From Microbacterium bovistercoris (GTDB lineage: Bacteria > Actinomycetota > Actinomycetes > Actinomycetales > Microbacteriaceae): a DNA stretch of 64,000 bases. Shown here in pieces: positions 29,287 to 37,164 of the stretch (its first letter is position 1; each line of letters starts with the position of its first letter). Position numbers and translations under genes: made by a program. Below the pieces are notes generated by a model. That model was not told the DNA's origin. It saw nothing but the letters and a program-made list of their open reading frames with translations, and did no database searches. The DNA lies in the NCBI RefSeq assembly GCF_003387575.1, contig NZ_QUAB01000015.1, positions 77,365 through 141,364 of the forward strand, read 5' to 3'.

Positions 29287-29303
29287 TCCTCATGGCGTGT
29301 CAA
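29276..29303 (-). promoter_or_regulatory. Promoter of the sugar ABC operon
   Basis: TTGACA (29298-29303, minus strand) is a consensus -35, spaced 16 bases from TAGGTT (29276-29281), which lies inside the operator. Confidence 0.65.
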
Positions 29304-29371
29304 GGGCGGATCGGCCGGAACAGGTAACGTTTCGGAATCGGAACCCTCACGGGGCCGGCGCACACAACCCA

Positions 29372-29377
29372 TAGGCT
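29372..29377 (+). promoter_or_regulatory. -10 box of the NUDIX/NrtR gene (leaderless)
   Basis: TAGGCT followed by 6 bases and GTG 29384. Confidence 0.55.
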
Positions 29378-29383
29378 CGATGC

Positions 29384-30049
29384 GTGAGCACCAGAAGCAC
29401 CGAGGACGACGCCATCCGCGTCGCCGTGTCCGCCGTGATCTTCTCGCTGCGCTCGGCACCGGAAGGCGATCGGCTGATGCTCCCCCTGGTCCGCCGCACA
29501 CGAGACCCCCATCTCGGCGTGTGGGCACTGCCCGGCGGCTGGCTGGATCCCGACGAGGACCTGGATTCCGCCGCGTCGCGGACCCTGGCCGAGACGACCG
29601 CACTGATGCCGAGCTACCTCGAGCAGCTGTACACGTTCGGCGCGGTGGACCGCTCGCCGACCAGGGTCGTCTCGATCGTGTACTGGGCGCTGCTGCGCTC
29701 GGATCTCGTCGATGCGCAGCGCTCGTCCGCCGGCGCTCCCGAGAACGTCGAGTGGTTCGACGCGGACGATCTCCCGCCCCTCGCCTTCGACCACAACCAC
29801 ATCGCCGACTACGCGCTGGACCGACTGCGCAACAAGGTCGGCTACAGCCGGATCGCCGCAGGGCTGCTGCCCGACGAGTTCACCCTGACCGAGCTGCGCG
29901 AGGTGTATGAAGCGGTGCTGGGCCGCCGCCTCGACCCCTCCAACTTCCGCCGGCTGCTGGAGGGCACAGACGAGCTGGTGCCGACCGAGCGGTTCCGCAC
30001 CGGCAAGCACCGCCCCGCGCGCCTGTACCGCCGCAACCGCGACACCTGA
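29384..30049 (+). CDS. nrtR: NUDIX-domain regulator of NAD synthesis (NrtR type)
   Basis: The 221-residue protein has an N-terminal NUDIX domain (about 10-140) and a C-terminal winged-helix (about 145-215; TLTELREVYEAVLGRRLDPSNFRR). The NUDIX box starts GGWLDPDEDLDSAASRTLAE and ends in TTALM rather than the catalytic REExxE..., so hydrolysis is probably lost. NrtR proteins bind ADP-ribose and repress NAD genes. Its place immediately before nadABC supports this role over a hydrolase. Confidence 0.88.
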   Translation: MSTRSTEDDAIRVAVSAVIFSLRSAPEGDRLMLPLVRRTRDPHLGVWALPGGWLDPDEDLDSAASRTLAETTALMPSYLEQLYTFGAVDRSPTRVVSIVYWALLRSDLVDAQRSSAGAPENVEWFDADDLPPLAFDHNHIADYALDRLRNKVGYSRIAAGLLPDEFTLTELREVYEAVLGRRLDPSNFRRLLEGTDELVPTERFRTGKHRPARLYRRNRDT

Positions 30050-30054
30050 TTGCA

Positions 30055-30112
30055 CTTCTGGTCAGTTCGACATAATCTGGTCCCGCACAGTAAGTGTCAT
30101 AGCGACCAGAAG
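30055..30112. promoter_or_regulatory. nadA promoter with paired inverted sites, candidate NrtR operator
   Basis: CATAAT (30071-30076) is a good -10. CTTCTGGTC (30055-30063) and its perfect reverse complement GACCAGAAG (30104-30112) flank it. Each half also continues as CTGGTC-N5-GACA on its own strand. NrtR from the adjacent gene is the likely binder. Confidence 0.55.
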
Positions 30113-30118
30113 GTTCTC

Positions 30119-31429
30119 ATGTCATCGCTCCCCCTTCTCGACCCCTCCGTCGACCACGCGCTGCAGCTGATCGTCACCGGCGCCTCCACCGAGGAGACAT
30201 GCACGACCGACCTCGCCGCGGGGCCCTGGGACTTCGACACCCGGCCCGGCTACGGCCCCGGGTCGTCGATGGGCGACGTGATCCCGACCGGCGCCCCGCG
30301 CCAGGGTGAGCTGCCGGCGGCGTACCGTGATGCGTCCGAGGAAGACCTCGAGGCGCGCATCCGCACGGCGAAGCAGGCGCTCGGAGACCGCGTGGTCGTG
30401 CTCGGCCACTTCTACCAGCGCGAGGAGGTGGTGCGGCACGCCGATTACGTCGGCGATTCCTTCCAGCTCGCACAGGCCGCGCTGGACCGGCCGGAGGCCG
30501 AGGCGATCGTGTTCTGCGGCGTGCACTTCATGGCCGAGACCGCCGATCTGCTGTCGCGACCCGATCAGGCCGTCATCCTGCCGAACCTCGCCGCCGGATG
30601 CTCGATGGCCGACATGGCCGACATCGACCAGGTCGAGGACTGCTGGGAGCAGCTCGCCGACGTCTACGGACCGCTCGACGTACCCGACGCCGAGGGCCGC
30701 GTCCCCGTCGTGCCGGTGACCTACATGAACTCCTCCGCCGCGATCAAGGGCTTCGTGGGCCGGCACGGCGGCATCGTGTGCACCTCGTCCAACGCGAGGA
30801 CCGTGCTGGAGTGGGCGTTCACGCGCGGGCGCAGGGTGCTGTTCTTCCCCGATCAGCACCTCGGTCGCAACACGGCGAAGGCCATGGGCGTGCCGCTGGA
30901 GCGGATGCCGCTGTGGAACCCGCGGAAGGCGCTGGGCGGATCGACCGCGGAGCAGCTGGAGGACGCCCGCGTGCTGCTGTGGCACGGGTTCTGCTCGGTG
31001 CACCGCCGGTTCACGACCGCGCAGATCGATCAGGCGCGGGCCGAGCATCCCGGCGTGCGCGTGATCGTGCACCCGGAGTGCCCGATGGAGGTCGTCGACG
31101 CGGCCGACGAGGCCGGCTCGACGGCCTACATCCGCCGGGCGATCGAAGAGGCCACCGAGCCCACGACGTTCGCGATCGGCACCGAGATCAACCTCGTGCG
31201 ACGGCTCGCCGCGCAGCATCCGCAGCACGAGATCTTCTGTCTCGACCCCGTCGTCTGCCCCTGCTCGACGATGTACCGCATCCACCCCGGCTACCTCGCG
31301 TGGGCGCTCGAGGAACTCGTCGCAGGGCGCACGGTGAACCGGATCTCGGTCGCCGCCGATGTCGCGGAACCCGCGCGCGTCGCCCTGGAGCGGATGCTCG
31401 CGGCGAAGCCGGAGGCGGCGAGCGCATGA
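30119..31429 (+). CDS. nadA: Quinolinate synthase
   Basis: The 436-residue enzyme condenses iminoaspartate and dihydroxyacetone phosphate to quinolinate using a 4Fe-4S cluster. Landmarks are VVLGHFYQREEVVRHAD, AAGCSMADMAD (cluster Cys), TSSNARTVLEWA, HPECPMEVVDAAD (Cys) and DPVVCPCSTMYRIHP (Cys). ATG 30119 is preceded by AGAAGG; the frame is open to 30050 but that part is the operator. It is followed by nadB with a 4-base overlap. Confidence 0.95.
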   Translation: MSSLPLLDPSVDHALQLIVTGASTEETCTTDLAAGPWDFDTRPGYGPGSSMGDVIPTGAPRQGELPAAYRDASEEDLEARIRTAKQALGDRVVVLGHFYQREEVVRHADYVGDSFQLAQAALDRPEAEAIVFCGVHFMAETADLLSRPDQAVILPNLAAGCSMADMADIDQVEDCWEQLADVYGPLDVPDAEGRVPVVPVTYMNSSAAIKGFVGRHGGIVCTSSNARTVLEWAFTRGRRVLFFPDQHLGRNTAKAMGVPLERMPLWNPRKALGGSTAEQLEDARVLLWHGFCSVHRRFTTAQIDQARAEHPGVRVIVHPECPMEVVDAADEAGSTAYIRRAIEEATEPTTFAIGTEINLVRRLAAQHPQHEIFCLDPVVCPCSTMYRIHPGYLAWALEELVAGRTVNRISVAADVAEPARVALERMLAAKPEAASA

Positions 31430-33207
31430 ACGTCGTGGTCGTGGGCAGCGGCATCGCGGGTCTGACCGCGGCGCTGCGCGCCCACGAGGCGGGGTACGCG
31501 GTGACACTGGTCGCCAAGGGCGCGCTCGGCGGCGGCAGCACGCCGCTCGCGCAGGGCGGCATCGCGGGCGTCTACGGCCCGGACGACTCGGCCGCGGAGC
31601 ACGCCGCCGACACCCGCACCGCCGGAGCAGGACTCTCCGACCCGCTCGCCGTCGACGTGCTGGTCTCCGATGCCGCCGAGCGCATCGCGGAGCTCGCCGC
31701 ACGCGGCGTCGTCTTCGACCGGTCCGCCGACGGCACGCTGTCCCGCGGACAGGAGGCGGCCCACTCGCATCCGCGCATCGCGCACGCCGGCGGGGATGCC
31801 ACGGGAGCAGCGATCTCGGCGGCGCTGGTCGCGCGAGTCCGCGAGATCGGCTCGCGGACGGCGGAGCATCCGGCGGGTGGCGGACGACACGCCGCGCAAT
31901 CCACCGCCGAACGCGAATCGATCCGCCGCCCGTCAGGGATCGAGGTCATCGAGCACGCATCGCAGGTCGCGCGAGTCCGCGAGATCGGCTCGCGGACGGC
32001 GGAGCATCCGGCGGATGGCGGACGACACGCCGCGCAATCCACCGCCGAACGCGAATCGATCCGCCAGGCGCAAGCCGGGATCGAGGTCATCGAGCACGCA
32101 TTCCTCACCGATCTCGTGATCGATGGCGGTGCGTGCCGCGGCATCCGATTCCTCCCGGGACCGCAGGTGGCGGACGATCCGGCGGATGGCGGACGACCCG
32201 CCGCGGAATCCGCCGCCGAACGCGAATCGGTCCGCCAGGTGCCGGCCGTCCTGCTCGCCGATGCCGTGATCCTCGCGACCGGCGGGGCCGGGCAGCTGTA
32301 CCGGCACACGACCAATCCGGCCGGGGCGACCGGCGACGGGATCGCCGCGGCGCTGCGCGCCGGCGCAGCGGTCGCCGATCTGGAGTTCGTGCAGTTCCAC
32401 CCGACGATGCTGGCGATCGGCGCCCCGTTCCTCATCTCGGAGGCCGTGCGCGGCGAGGGAGCTGTGCTGCGGGATGCCGCAGGGCGGCGCTTCGCGTTCG
32501 ATGCACACCCCGACGGCGAGCTCGCCCCGCGCGACGTCGTCGCGAGGGCGATCGCCCGGCAGCAGTCCGCCGACGGCGCGCCGGTGCGGCTGGATGCCAC
32601 GGCACTGGGCGCCGCGCGCCTGGCAGAGCGCTTCCCGACGATCGACAGTGTCGTCCGCGAGCGCGGCCTGGACTGGGCGCGCGAGCCGATCCCGGTGACG
32701 CCCGCGGAGCACTACCTGATGGGCGGCATCGCGACCGACATCGACGGGCGCACGTCGATCCCCGGACTGCTGGCGGTGGGCGAGGTCGCGCGCACCGGCG
32801 TGCACGGCGCGAACCGTCTGGCATCCAACTCGCTGCTCGAAGGGGCGGTGTTCGCCGCACGCGCGGTCGAGGCGCTGGGTCGCCCGTGGCCGTCCGGATC
32901 GCAGAGTCCGTCCTTCTCGGATGCCGGGACCGACGAGTTCTGCGACCCCGCCGAGCCGTTCAGCCGGGCCACGCTGCAGCAGCTGATGTGGGACGAGGTC
33001 GGGCTGCTGCGCACGATCGAAGGGCTCACGCACGCGCTCGGCACCGTTCGCGCCTGGAGAGCACGGCAGCACCCGCCGGTCACCGTCGCCGAGCACGAGG
33101 ACGCGAACCTGCTCCTCGTCGCCGAAGCCACCGCCGCAGCGGCGCTCGCGCGGCCCGTATCGGTCGGCGCGCACTTCCTGGAACCCGCCCTGATCGGAGC
33201 CCGATGA
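31426..33207 (+). CDS. nadB: L-aspartate oxidase carrying in-frame repeat insertions
   Basis: The FAD enzyme oxidises L-aspartate to iminoaspartate for NadA. It has the Rossmann motif VVGSGIAGLTAAL at the start, STPLAQGGIAGVYG, HSHPRIAHAGGDATG, EFVQFHPTML, and GANRLASNSLLEGAVFAARA. At 593 aa it is longer than the usual about 500-540. The extra length lies at about residues 138-275, where three palindromic elements and a tandem duplication add residues such as HAAQSTAERESIR. All keep the frame. The start shares ATGA with nadA and the stop shares ATGA with nadC. Confidence 0.92.
   Translation: MNVVVVGSGIAGLTAALRAHEAGYAVTLVAKGALGGGSTPLAQGGIAGVYGPDDSAAEHAADTRTAGAGLSDPLAVDVLVSDAAERIAELAARGVVFDRSADGTLSRGQEAAHSHPRIAHAGGDATGAAISAALVARVREIGSRTAEHPAGGGRHAAQSTAERESIRRPSGIEVIEHASQVARVREIGSRTAEHPADGGRHAAQSTAERESIRQAQAGIEVIEHAFLTDLVIDGGACRGIRFLPGPQVADDPADGGRPAAESAAERESVRQVPAVLLADAVILATGGAGQLYRHTTNPAGATGDGIAAALRAGAAVADLEFVQFHPTMLAIGAPFLISEAVRGEGAVLRDAAGRRFAFDAHPDGELAPRDVVARAIARQQSADGAPVRLDATALGAARLAERFPTIDSVVRERGLDWAREPIPVTPAEHYLMGGIATDIDGRTSIPGLLAVGEVARTGVHGANRLASNSLLEGAVFAARAVEALGRPWPSGSQSPSFSDAGTDEFCDPAEPFSRATLQQLMWDEVGLLRTIEGLTHALGTVRAWRARQHPPVTVAEHEDANLLLVAEATAAAALARPVSVGAHFLEPALIGAR
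31854..31927. repeat. In-frame palindromic element, nadB copy 1
   Basis: Copy related to 32168-32237; begins GCGGACGGCGGAGC and ends ATCGATCCGCC, with internal GGCGG/CCGCC pairing. Confidence 0.7.
31992..32065. repeat. In-frame palindromic element, nadB copy 2
   Basis: Near-identical to copy 1 as part of the tandem duplication; encodes HPADGGRHAAQSTAERESIR. Confidence 0.7.
32168..32237. repeat. In-frame palindromic element, nadB copy 3
   Basis: TGGCGGAC (32168-32175) and GTCCGCCA (32230-32237) are perfect terminal inverted repeats with a nested GGCGGAT/ATCCGCC. CAGGTG occurs on each side exactly 72 bases apart, so the insert adds 24 codons. Confidence 0.75.
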
Positions 33208-34055
33208 TCACTCCCGCCACCCTCACGCGCGTCGTCTCCGCCGCTCTCGAGGAGGATGCCCCCTGGGGTGATCTCACCAGCACGTCGCTGATCCCCGCGG
33301 ATGCCGCCGCGGTCGCCGATCTCGTCGCGCGTGAGCCAGGCGTGCTCGCCGGCGGCGCGGTCTTCGCCACGGCTTTCGCGCTCACCGACCCGGACATCAC
33401 CGTGGACCTGCATGTCGCCGACGGCGACAGGTTCGAGGCCGGCGACGTGCTGGCGACGGTGACCGGACCGGCCAGGGGCATCCTCACCGCCGAGCGCGTG
33501 GCGCTGAACTTCACGCAGCGGCTGAGCGGCATCGCGACCCTCACCGCCGCCTACGTCGACGAGATCGCCGGCACCGAAGCGCGCATCGCCGACACCCGCA
33601 AGACCACTCCAGGTCTGCGCGCGTTCGAGCGGCACGCCGTGGTCAGCGGCGGCGGCCACAACCACCGCTACTCGCTCTCGGACGCGGTGATGGCCAAGGA
33701 CAACCACCTCGCACTGCTCACGCGCGACGGCGGCGACCTCGCCGCAGGTCTCCGCGCCGCGCGCGAACGGCTGCCGCACACCGCCCACGTCGTGGTTGAG
33801 GTCGACCGCATCGATCAGATCGTGGCTGTGATCGACGGCGGAGCCGACACGATCCTGCTCGACAACTTCACCCCGGAACAGCTGCGCGAGGCCGTCGCCC
33901 TCATCGACGGGCGCGCAGTCGCCGAGGCATCCGGCGGGGTGAACCTCGACACGGTCCGTGCGATCGCCCAGTCGGGCGTGCAGGTCATCTCGGTCGGCGC
34001 GCTCACCCACTCGGCACGGGCTCTCGACCTGGGTCTGGACGTGAGGATCGGCTGA
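33204..34055 (+). CDS. nadC: Nicotinate-nucleotide pyrophosphorylase (carboxylating)
   Basis: The 283-residue enzyme converts quinolinate and PRPP to nicotinate mononucleotide. Signature segments are EDAPWGDLTS near the N-terminus, LNFTQRLSGIAT, DTRKTTPGLRAFERHAVVSG, GHNHRYSLSD, KDNH and EASGGVNLDTV. Length is normal and the gene is free of the palindromic elements that occur in the genes on both sides. It is coupled to nadB by ATGA and followed after 2 bases by the desulfurase gene. Confidence 0.96.
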   Translation: MITPATLTRVVSAALEEDAPWGDLTSTSLIPADAAAVADLVAREPGVLAGGAVFATAFALTDPDITVDLHVADGDRFEAGDVLATVTGPARGILTAERVALNFTQRLSGIATLTAAYVDEIAGTEARIADTRKTTPGLRAFERHAVVSGGGHNHRYSLSDAVMAKDNHLALLTRDGGDLAAGLRAARERLPHTAHVVVEVDRIDQIVAVIDGGADTILLDNFTPEQLREAVALIDGRAVAEASGGVNLDTVRAIAQSGVQVISVGALTHSARALDLGLDVRIG

Positions 34056-34057
34056 CT

Positions 34058-35257
34058 GTGCTCTACGCCGATCACGCCGCCACCTCGCCGGTGCGCCCCG
34101 AGGTGCTCCAGGCGATGGCGCCGTACCTCGGCGGGGTGTTCGGCAACCCGTCGAGCCACCACACGATCGGCGAAGCCGCATCCCGAGCCCTGGCGGACGC
34201 CCGCGCACGCATGGCGGCCGTGCTCGGCATGCGCGCCGGCGACATCGTGTTCACCTCCGGCGGCACCGAGGCGAACAACCTCGCCGTGAAGGGCATCGTG
34301 CTGGCATCCGGCAGGCGTCACCTGATCACCACGCCGATCGAGCACGAGTCGATCCTGGAGTCCGCCGCGTACCTGCGACGCTTCCATGGTGTCGAGGTCA
34401 CCCTGCTGCCGGTCTCGGCGACCGGGCTCGTCGATCCGGATGCCGTCTCGGCGGCCGTACGCCCTGACACGGCGCTGGTGTCGATCGGGCACGCCAACAA
34501 CGAGATCGGCACCGTGCAGGACATCGCCGAGATCGCGACGCGGCTTGCAGACGGCGGAGCGGATGGCGGACGGCGGACGACACACGGCGACGGCACCCGC
34601 CGACTGCAGAATCGTCCGCCGTCTGCAAGGACGGTCCCGCTGCACCTCGACGCCGTGCAGTCCGCCGGATGGCTGGATCTCGCCGGCCTCGGGGCGGATG
34701 CGATCTCCATCGCCGGACACAAGCTGGGCGCGCCGAAGGGCATCGGCGCCCTTGCCGTGCGCGGACGCGTGCCCGTCGAACCGCTGCTGCACGGCGGAGG
34801 ACAGGAGCACGGACGGCGCTCGGGCACCGAGAACGTCGCGGCGGCAGTCGGCTTGGCTGTGGCACTGGAGCTCGCGGAGGCTGAGCGCGTGGCATCCGCC
34901 GATCTCGTGCGCCGACGGACGGCGACCTTCATCGAGGCGGTGCTGCGGCTCGTGCCGTCAGCCGCGCTGACCGGTGACGACGATCACCGCCTGCCCGCCG
35001 TGGCGAGCTTCACCTTCGGCGGCGTCAGCGGCGAATCGGTGCTGCTCGAGCTCGAGCGTCGCGGTGTGGTCTCCTCGAGCGGCTCGGCCTGCGCCGCGGG
35101 CAGCGACAAGCCCTCGCACGTGCTGGTCGCCTGCGGCATCGATCCGGTCGTCGCTCAGACGTCGGTGCGGTTCACGTTCGGACGTGCGCCGCTGGAGAAC
35201 CCGGAATCGCTGGCCGGGCTGGTCGCGGATTCCGTGGCCGCCGTGTCAGGCGGGTGA
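34058..35257 (+). CDS. Cysteine desulfurase (NifS/IscS-like), with an in-frame insertion
   Basis: This PLP enzyme (399 aa) mobilises sulfur from cysteine. Shown are YADHAATSPV, FTSGGTEANNLA, HANNEIGTVQD, AGHKLGAPKGIG with the PLP Lys, and SSSGSACAAGSDKPSHV with the catalytic Cys. About 29 residues after IATRLAD (roughly 167-193) are encoded by an 86-base palindromic element and are absent from typical members. As last gene of the nad operon it probably supplies sulfur for the NadA cluster, a known arrangement. Start is GTG 34058. Confidence 0.92.
   Translation: MLYADHAATSPVRPEVLQAMAPYLGGVFGNPSSHHTIGEAASRALADARARMAAVLGMRAGDIVFTSGGTEANNLAVKGIVLASGRRHLITTPIEHESILESAAYLRRFHGVEVTLLPVSATGLVDPDAVSAAVRPDTALVSIGHANNEIGTVQDIAEIATRLADGGADGGRRTTHGDGTRRLQNRPPSARTVPLHLDAVQSAGWLDLAGLGADAISIAGHKLGAPKGIGALAVRGRVPVEPLLHGGGQEHGRRSGTENVAAAVGLAVALELAEAERVASADLVRRRTATFIEAVLRLVPSAALTGDDDHRLPAVASFTFGGVSGESVLLELERRGVVSSSGSACAAGSDKPSHVLVACGIDPVVAQTSVRFTFGRAPLENPESLAGLVADSVAAVSGG
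34544..34629. repeat. In-frame palindromic element in the desulfurase gene
   Basis: CTTGCAGACGGCGGA (34544-34558) and TCCGCCGTCTGCAAG (34615-34629) are 15-bp perfect terminal inverted repeats. The inside resembles the nadB elements (GGCGGACGACAC...ATCGTCCGCC). Confidence 0.8.
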
Positions 35258-35329
35258 CTGCGAGTCCCCCCAGTCCAGCACACGGGTGCCGGCATCCGTA
35301 ACCCCCGCCCTCGGCACGGCAGCCGCGGA

Positions 35330-35335
35330 TAGACT
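35330..35335 (+). promoter_or_regulatory. -10 box of the glycosyltransferase gene (leaderless)
   Basis: TAGACT, 6 bases, GTG 35342. Confidence 0.55.
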
Positions 35336-35341
35336 CGGCGG

Positions 35342-36283
35342 GTGCCCGAAGCGCTCGTGACCATGATCGTGCCCGGTCGCGACATCGCGGCATACGCCCC
35401 CGCTGCGCTCGATTCGCTGCGCGCTCAGACCGAGCGGCGCTGGCGGGCGATCCTCGTGGACGACGGGTCGGCGGATGCCACCGGCGGCGTGTTCGCCGCC
35501 GCCGCAGCAGCCGACCCGCGTTTCACCGTGGTCCGGCACGACGAGCCCCGCGGGCTCGGCGCCGCTCGCAACACCGGCCTCGACCTCGTCGACACGCCCT
35601 TCCTCGGTTTCCTGGACGGCGATGATGAGCTCACCCCGGGTGCGCTGGCGAGGACGACCGCGACGCTCGCCGAGACGGGCAGCGACTTCGTCGCCGGCGC
35701 GTACGTGCGCTCGCGTCTGATCGACGGCCACTACCGAGCGGGGCGCGTGCAGCCGTGGACCACCGCCGCCACCGATCCGGAGCGGCTGTCGACCACGATC
35801 CACGCCCACCCGGCGGCATCCGCTAACATCGTCGCCTGGTCGAAGATCAGCCGCACCGCCTTCTGGGACGGCCGCCGCTTTCCGGTCGGGGTCGCCTACG
35901 AGGACCAGATCGTCGCGCAGCAGATGTACGTGACGGCCCGCGCCTTCGACGTCGTCCCCGACGTGCTCGTGCACTGGCGGCTGCGCGCCGACGGCACCTC
36001 CATCACGCAGGGCAAGGACCGGCTGCCGGTGCTGCGCGACTACCTCGCCGCGCTGCTCGGCGGCATCCGGGTGCTGCAGCAGGCCGGCGCATCCGCCGCG
36101 GTCGTCGCCCGTCTCGACCTGATCCTGGCCATGGACGTGCCGCCGCTGACGCACATCGCCGCCACGCATCCCGACCCCGCCTACCGAGCCGAGCTCGACG
36201 CCTTCGTGGCGACGCTGCGGGCGCTGCCAGAGTTCGCACACGCCACCCCCGACCCCGGCCTCTCGGAGGCGCTGCATTGGTGA
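35342..36283 (+). CDS. Glycosyltransferase family 2
   Basis: The 313-residue protein has a GT-A fold: VTMIVPGRDIAAYAPAALDS near the start, ILVDDGSADATG, GLGAARNTGLDLVDTPFLGF and the DxD-type FLDGDDELTPG (about 79-89). It lacks membrane helices. GT2 enzymes add sugars from nucleotide donors to cell-wall or exopolysaccharide acceptors; here no polysaccharide cluster surrounds it and the acceptor is unknown. GTG 35342 follows a TAGACT box with a 6-base spacing. Confidence 0.85.
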   Translation: MPEALVTMIVPGRDIAAYAPAALDSLRAQTERRWRAILVDDGSADATGGVFAAAAAADPRFTVVRHDEPRGLGAARNTGLDLVDTPFLGFLDGDDELTPGALARTTATLAETGSDFVAGAYVRSRLIDGHYRAGRVQPWTTAATDPERLSTTIHAHPAASANIVAWSKISRTAFWDGRRFPVGVAYEDQIVAQQMYVTARAFDVVPDVLVHWRLRADGTSITQGKDRLPVLRDYLAALLGGIRVLQQAGASAAVVARLDLILAMDVPPLTHIAATHPDPAYRAELDAFVATLRALPEFAHATPDPGLSEALHW

Positions 36284-36348
36284 CACGGGCCGGCGATGCC
36301 GCGGAGTCTCCTCCGTGGCATCCGCAGCCGGGCACCGTCGACAGCCGA

Positions 36349-36354
36349 TACGGT
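36349..36354 (+). promoter_or_regulatory. -10 box of the SDR gene (leaderless)
   Basis: TACGGT, 6 bases, GTG 36361. It chooses the start. Confidence 0.55.
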
Positions 36355-36360
36355 GATCGG

Positions 36361-37134
36361 GTGAACGCCTACCTCGCCGATCTCTTCTCGCTCGCCGGAC
36401 GCACGGCCGTCGTAACCGGCGGTTCGTCGGGAATCGGCCGCGGCATAGCGACCGCGCTCGCGCGCGCCGGAGCCGCGGTCGTGATCGTGGCACGCGGCGA
36501 GGAACGGGTCGCCGAGACGGTGCACGAGCTGACGGAAGCCGGATGCCGCGCCGCAGCCCTGCCCGGTGATCTGAGCACTCGCGCCGGCATCCATGCCGTC
36601 GCCGACGCCGCGGCCGGCCCGTTCGGCGAGCCGGACATCGTCGTGCACTCGGCCGGCATCAACATCCGCCCGTCGTTCACCGAGATCACCGAGGACGACT
36701 GGGACGCCACGATGACGGTGAACGCGCTCGCACCGTTCCTGCTGGGCCAGCGCTTCGCGCCCGGCATGGCCGAACGCGGTTTCGGCCGGCTCATCCACAT
36801 CAGCTCGCAGCAGGCGCATCGCGCGTTCGTGCAGAGCGGCGTGTACGGCGTCTCGAAGGGCGCGATCGAGTCCCTCGTACGCTCCGAGGCCGAGGCATGG
36901 GGCGGCACGGGCGTCACCAGCAATGCGCTCGTGCCGGGCTTCGTGCTCACCCCGCTGAACGCCAGGCTGCAGCAGGATCCGCAGAAGGTCGCCGAACTCG
37001 CCGCCCGCACGATGATCGGGCGCAACGGGCTGCCCGAGGACTTCGCCGGCGCCGCCGTCTTCCTGGCGTCGCCCTCGTCGGCTTACGTGACCGGCCAGCA
37101 CCTGTTCATCGACGGCGGGATGTCGGTGCACTGA
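36361..37134 (+). CDS. Short-chain dehydrogenase/reductase
   Basis: The classical SDR (257 aa) has the NAD(P) motif VVTGGSSGIGRGIA (about 17-30), HSAGIN, and the catalytic set Ser in HISSQQAH with YGVSKGA (Tyr and Lys). It ends FIDGGMSVH. It resembles sugar-alcohol or gluconate dehydrogenases of the FabG-like type, but substrate cannot be assigned. Start GTG 36361 was chosen from the leaderless box; the frame is open 28 codons further up. Confidence 0.88.
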   Translation: MNAYLADLFSLAGRTAVVTGGSSGIGRGIATALARAGAAVVIVARGEERVAETVHELTEAGCRAAALPGDLSTRAGIHAVADAAAGPFGEPDIVVHSAGINIRPSFTEITEDDWDATMTVNALAPFLLGQRFAPGMAERGFGRLIHISSQQAHRAFVQSGVYGVSKGAIESLVRSEAEAWGGTGVTSNALVPGFVLTPLNARLQQDPQKVAELAARTMIGRNGLPEDFAGAAVFLASPSSAYVTGQHLFIDGGMSVH

Positions 37135-37164
37135 CCCGGGCCCGCCGCGCCCTGCACGCCCCGC

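Larger units (their letters stand above)
31828..32100 (+). repeat. Tandem duplication inside nadB
   Basis: Segments 31828-31959 and 31966-32100 are near-identical and start 138 bases (46 codons) apart. Each encodes ARVREIGSRTAEHP...GIEVIEHA. The second differs by a 3-base insertion and a few substitutions. Confidence 0.9.
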
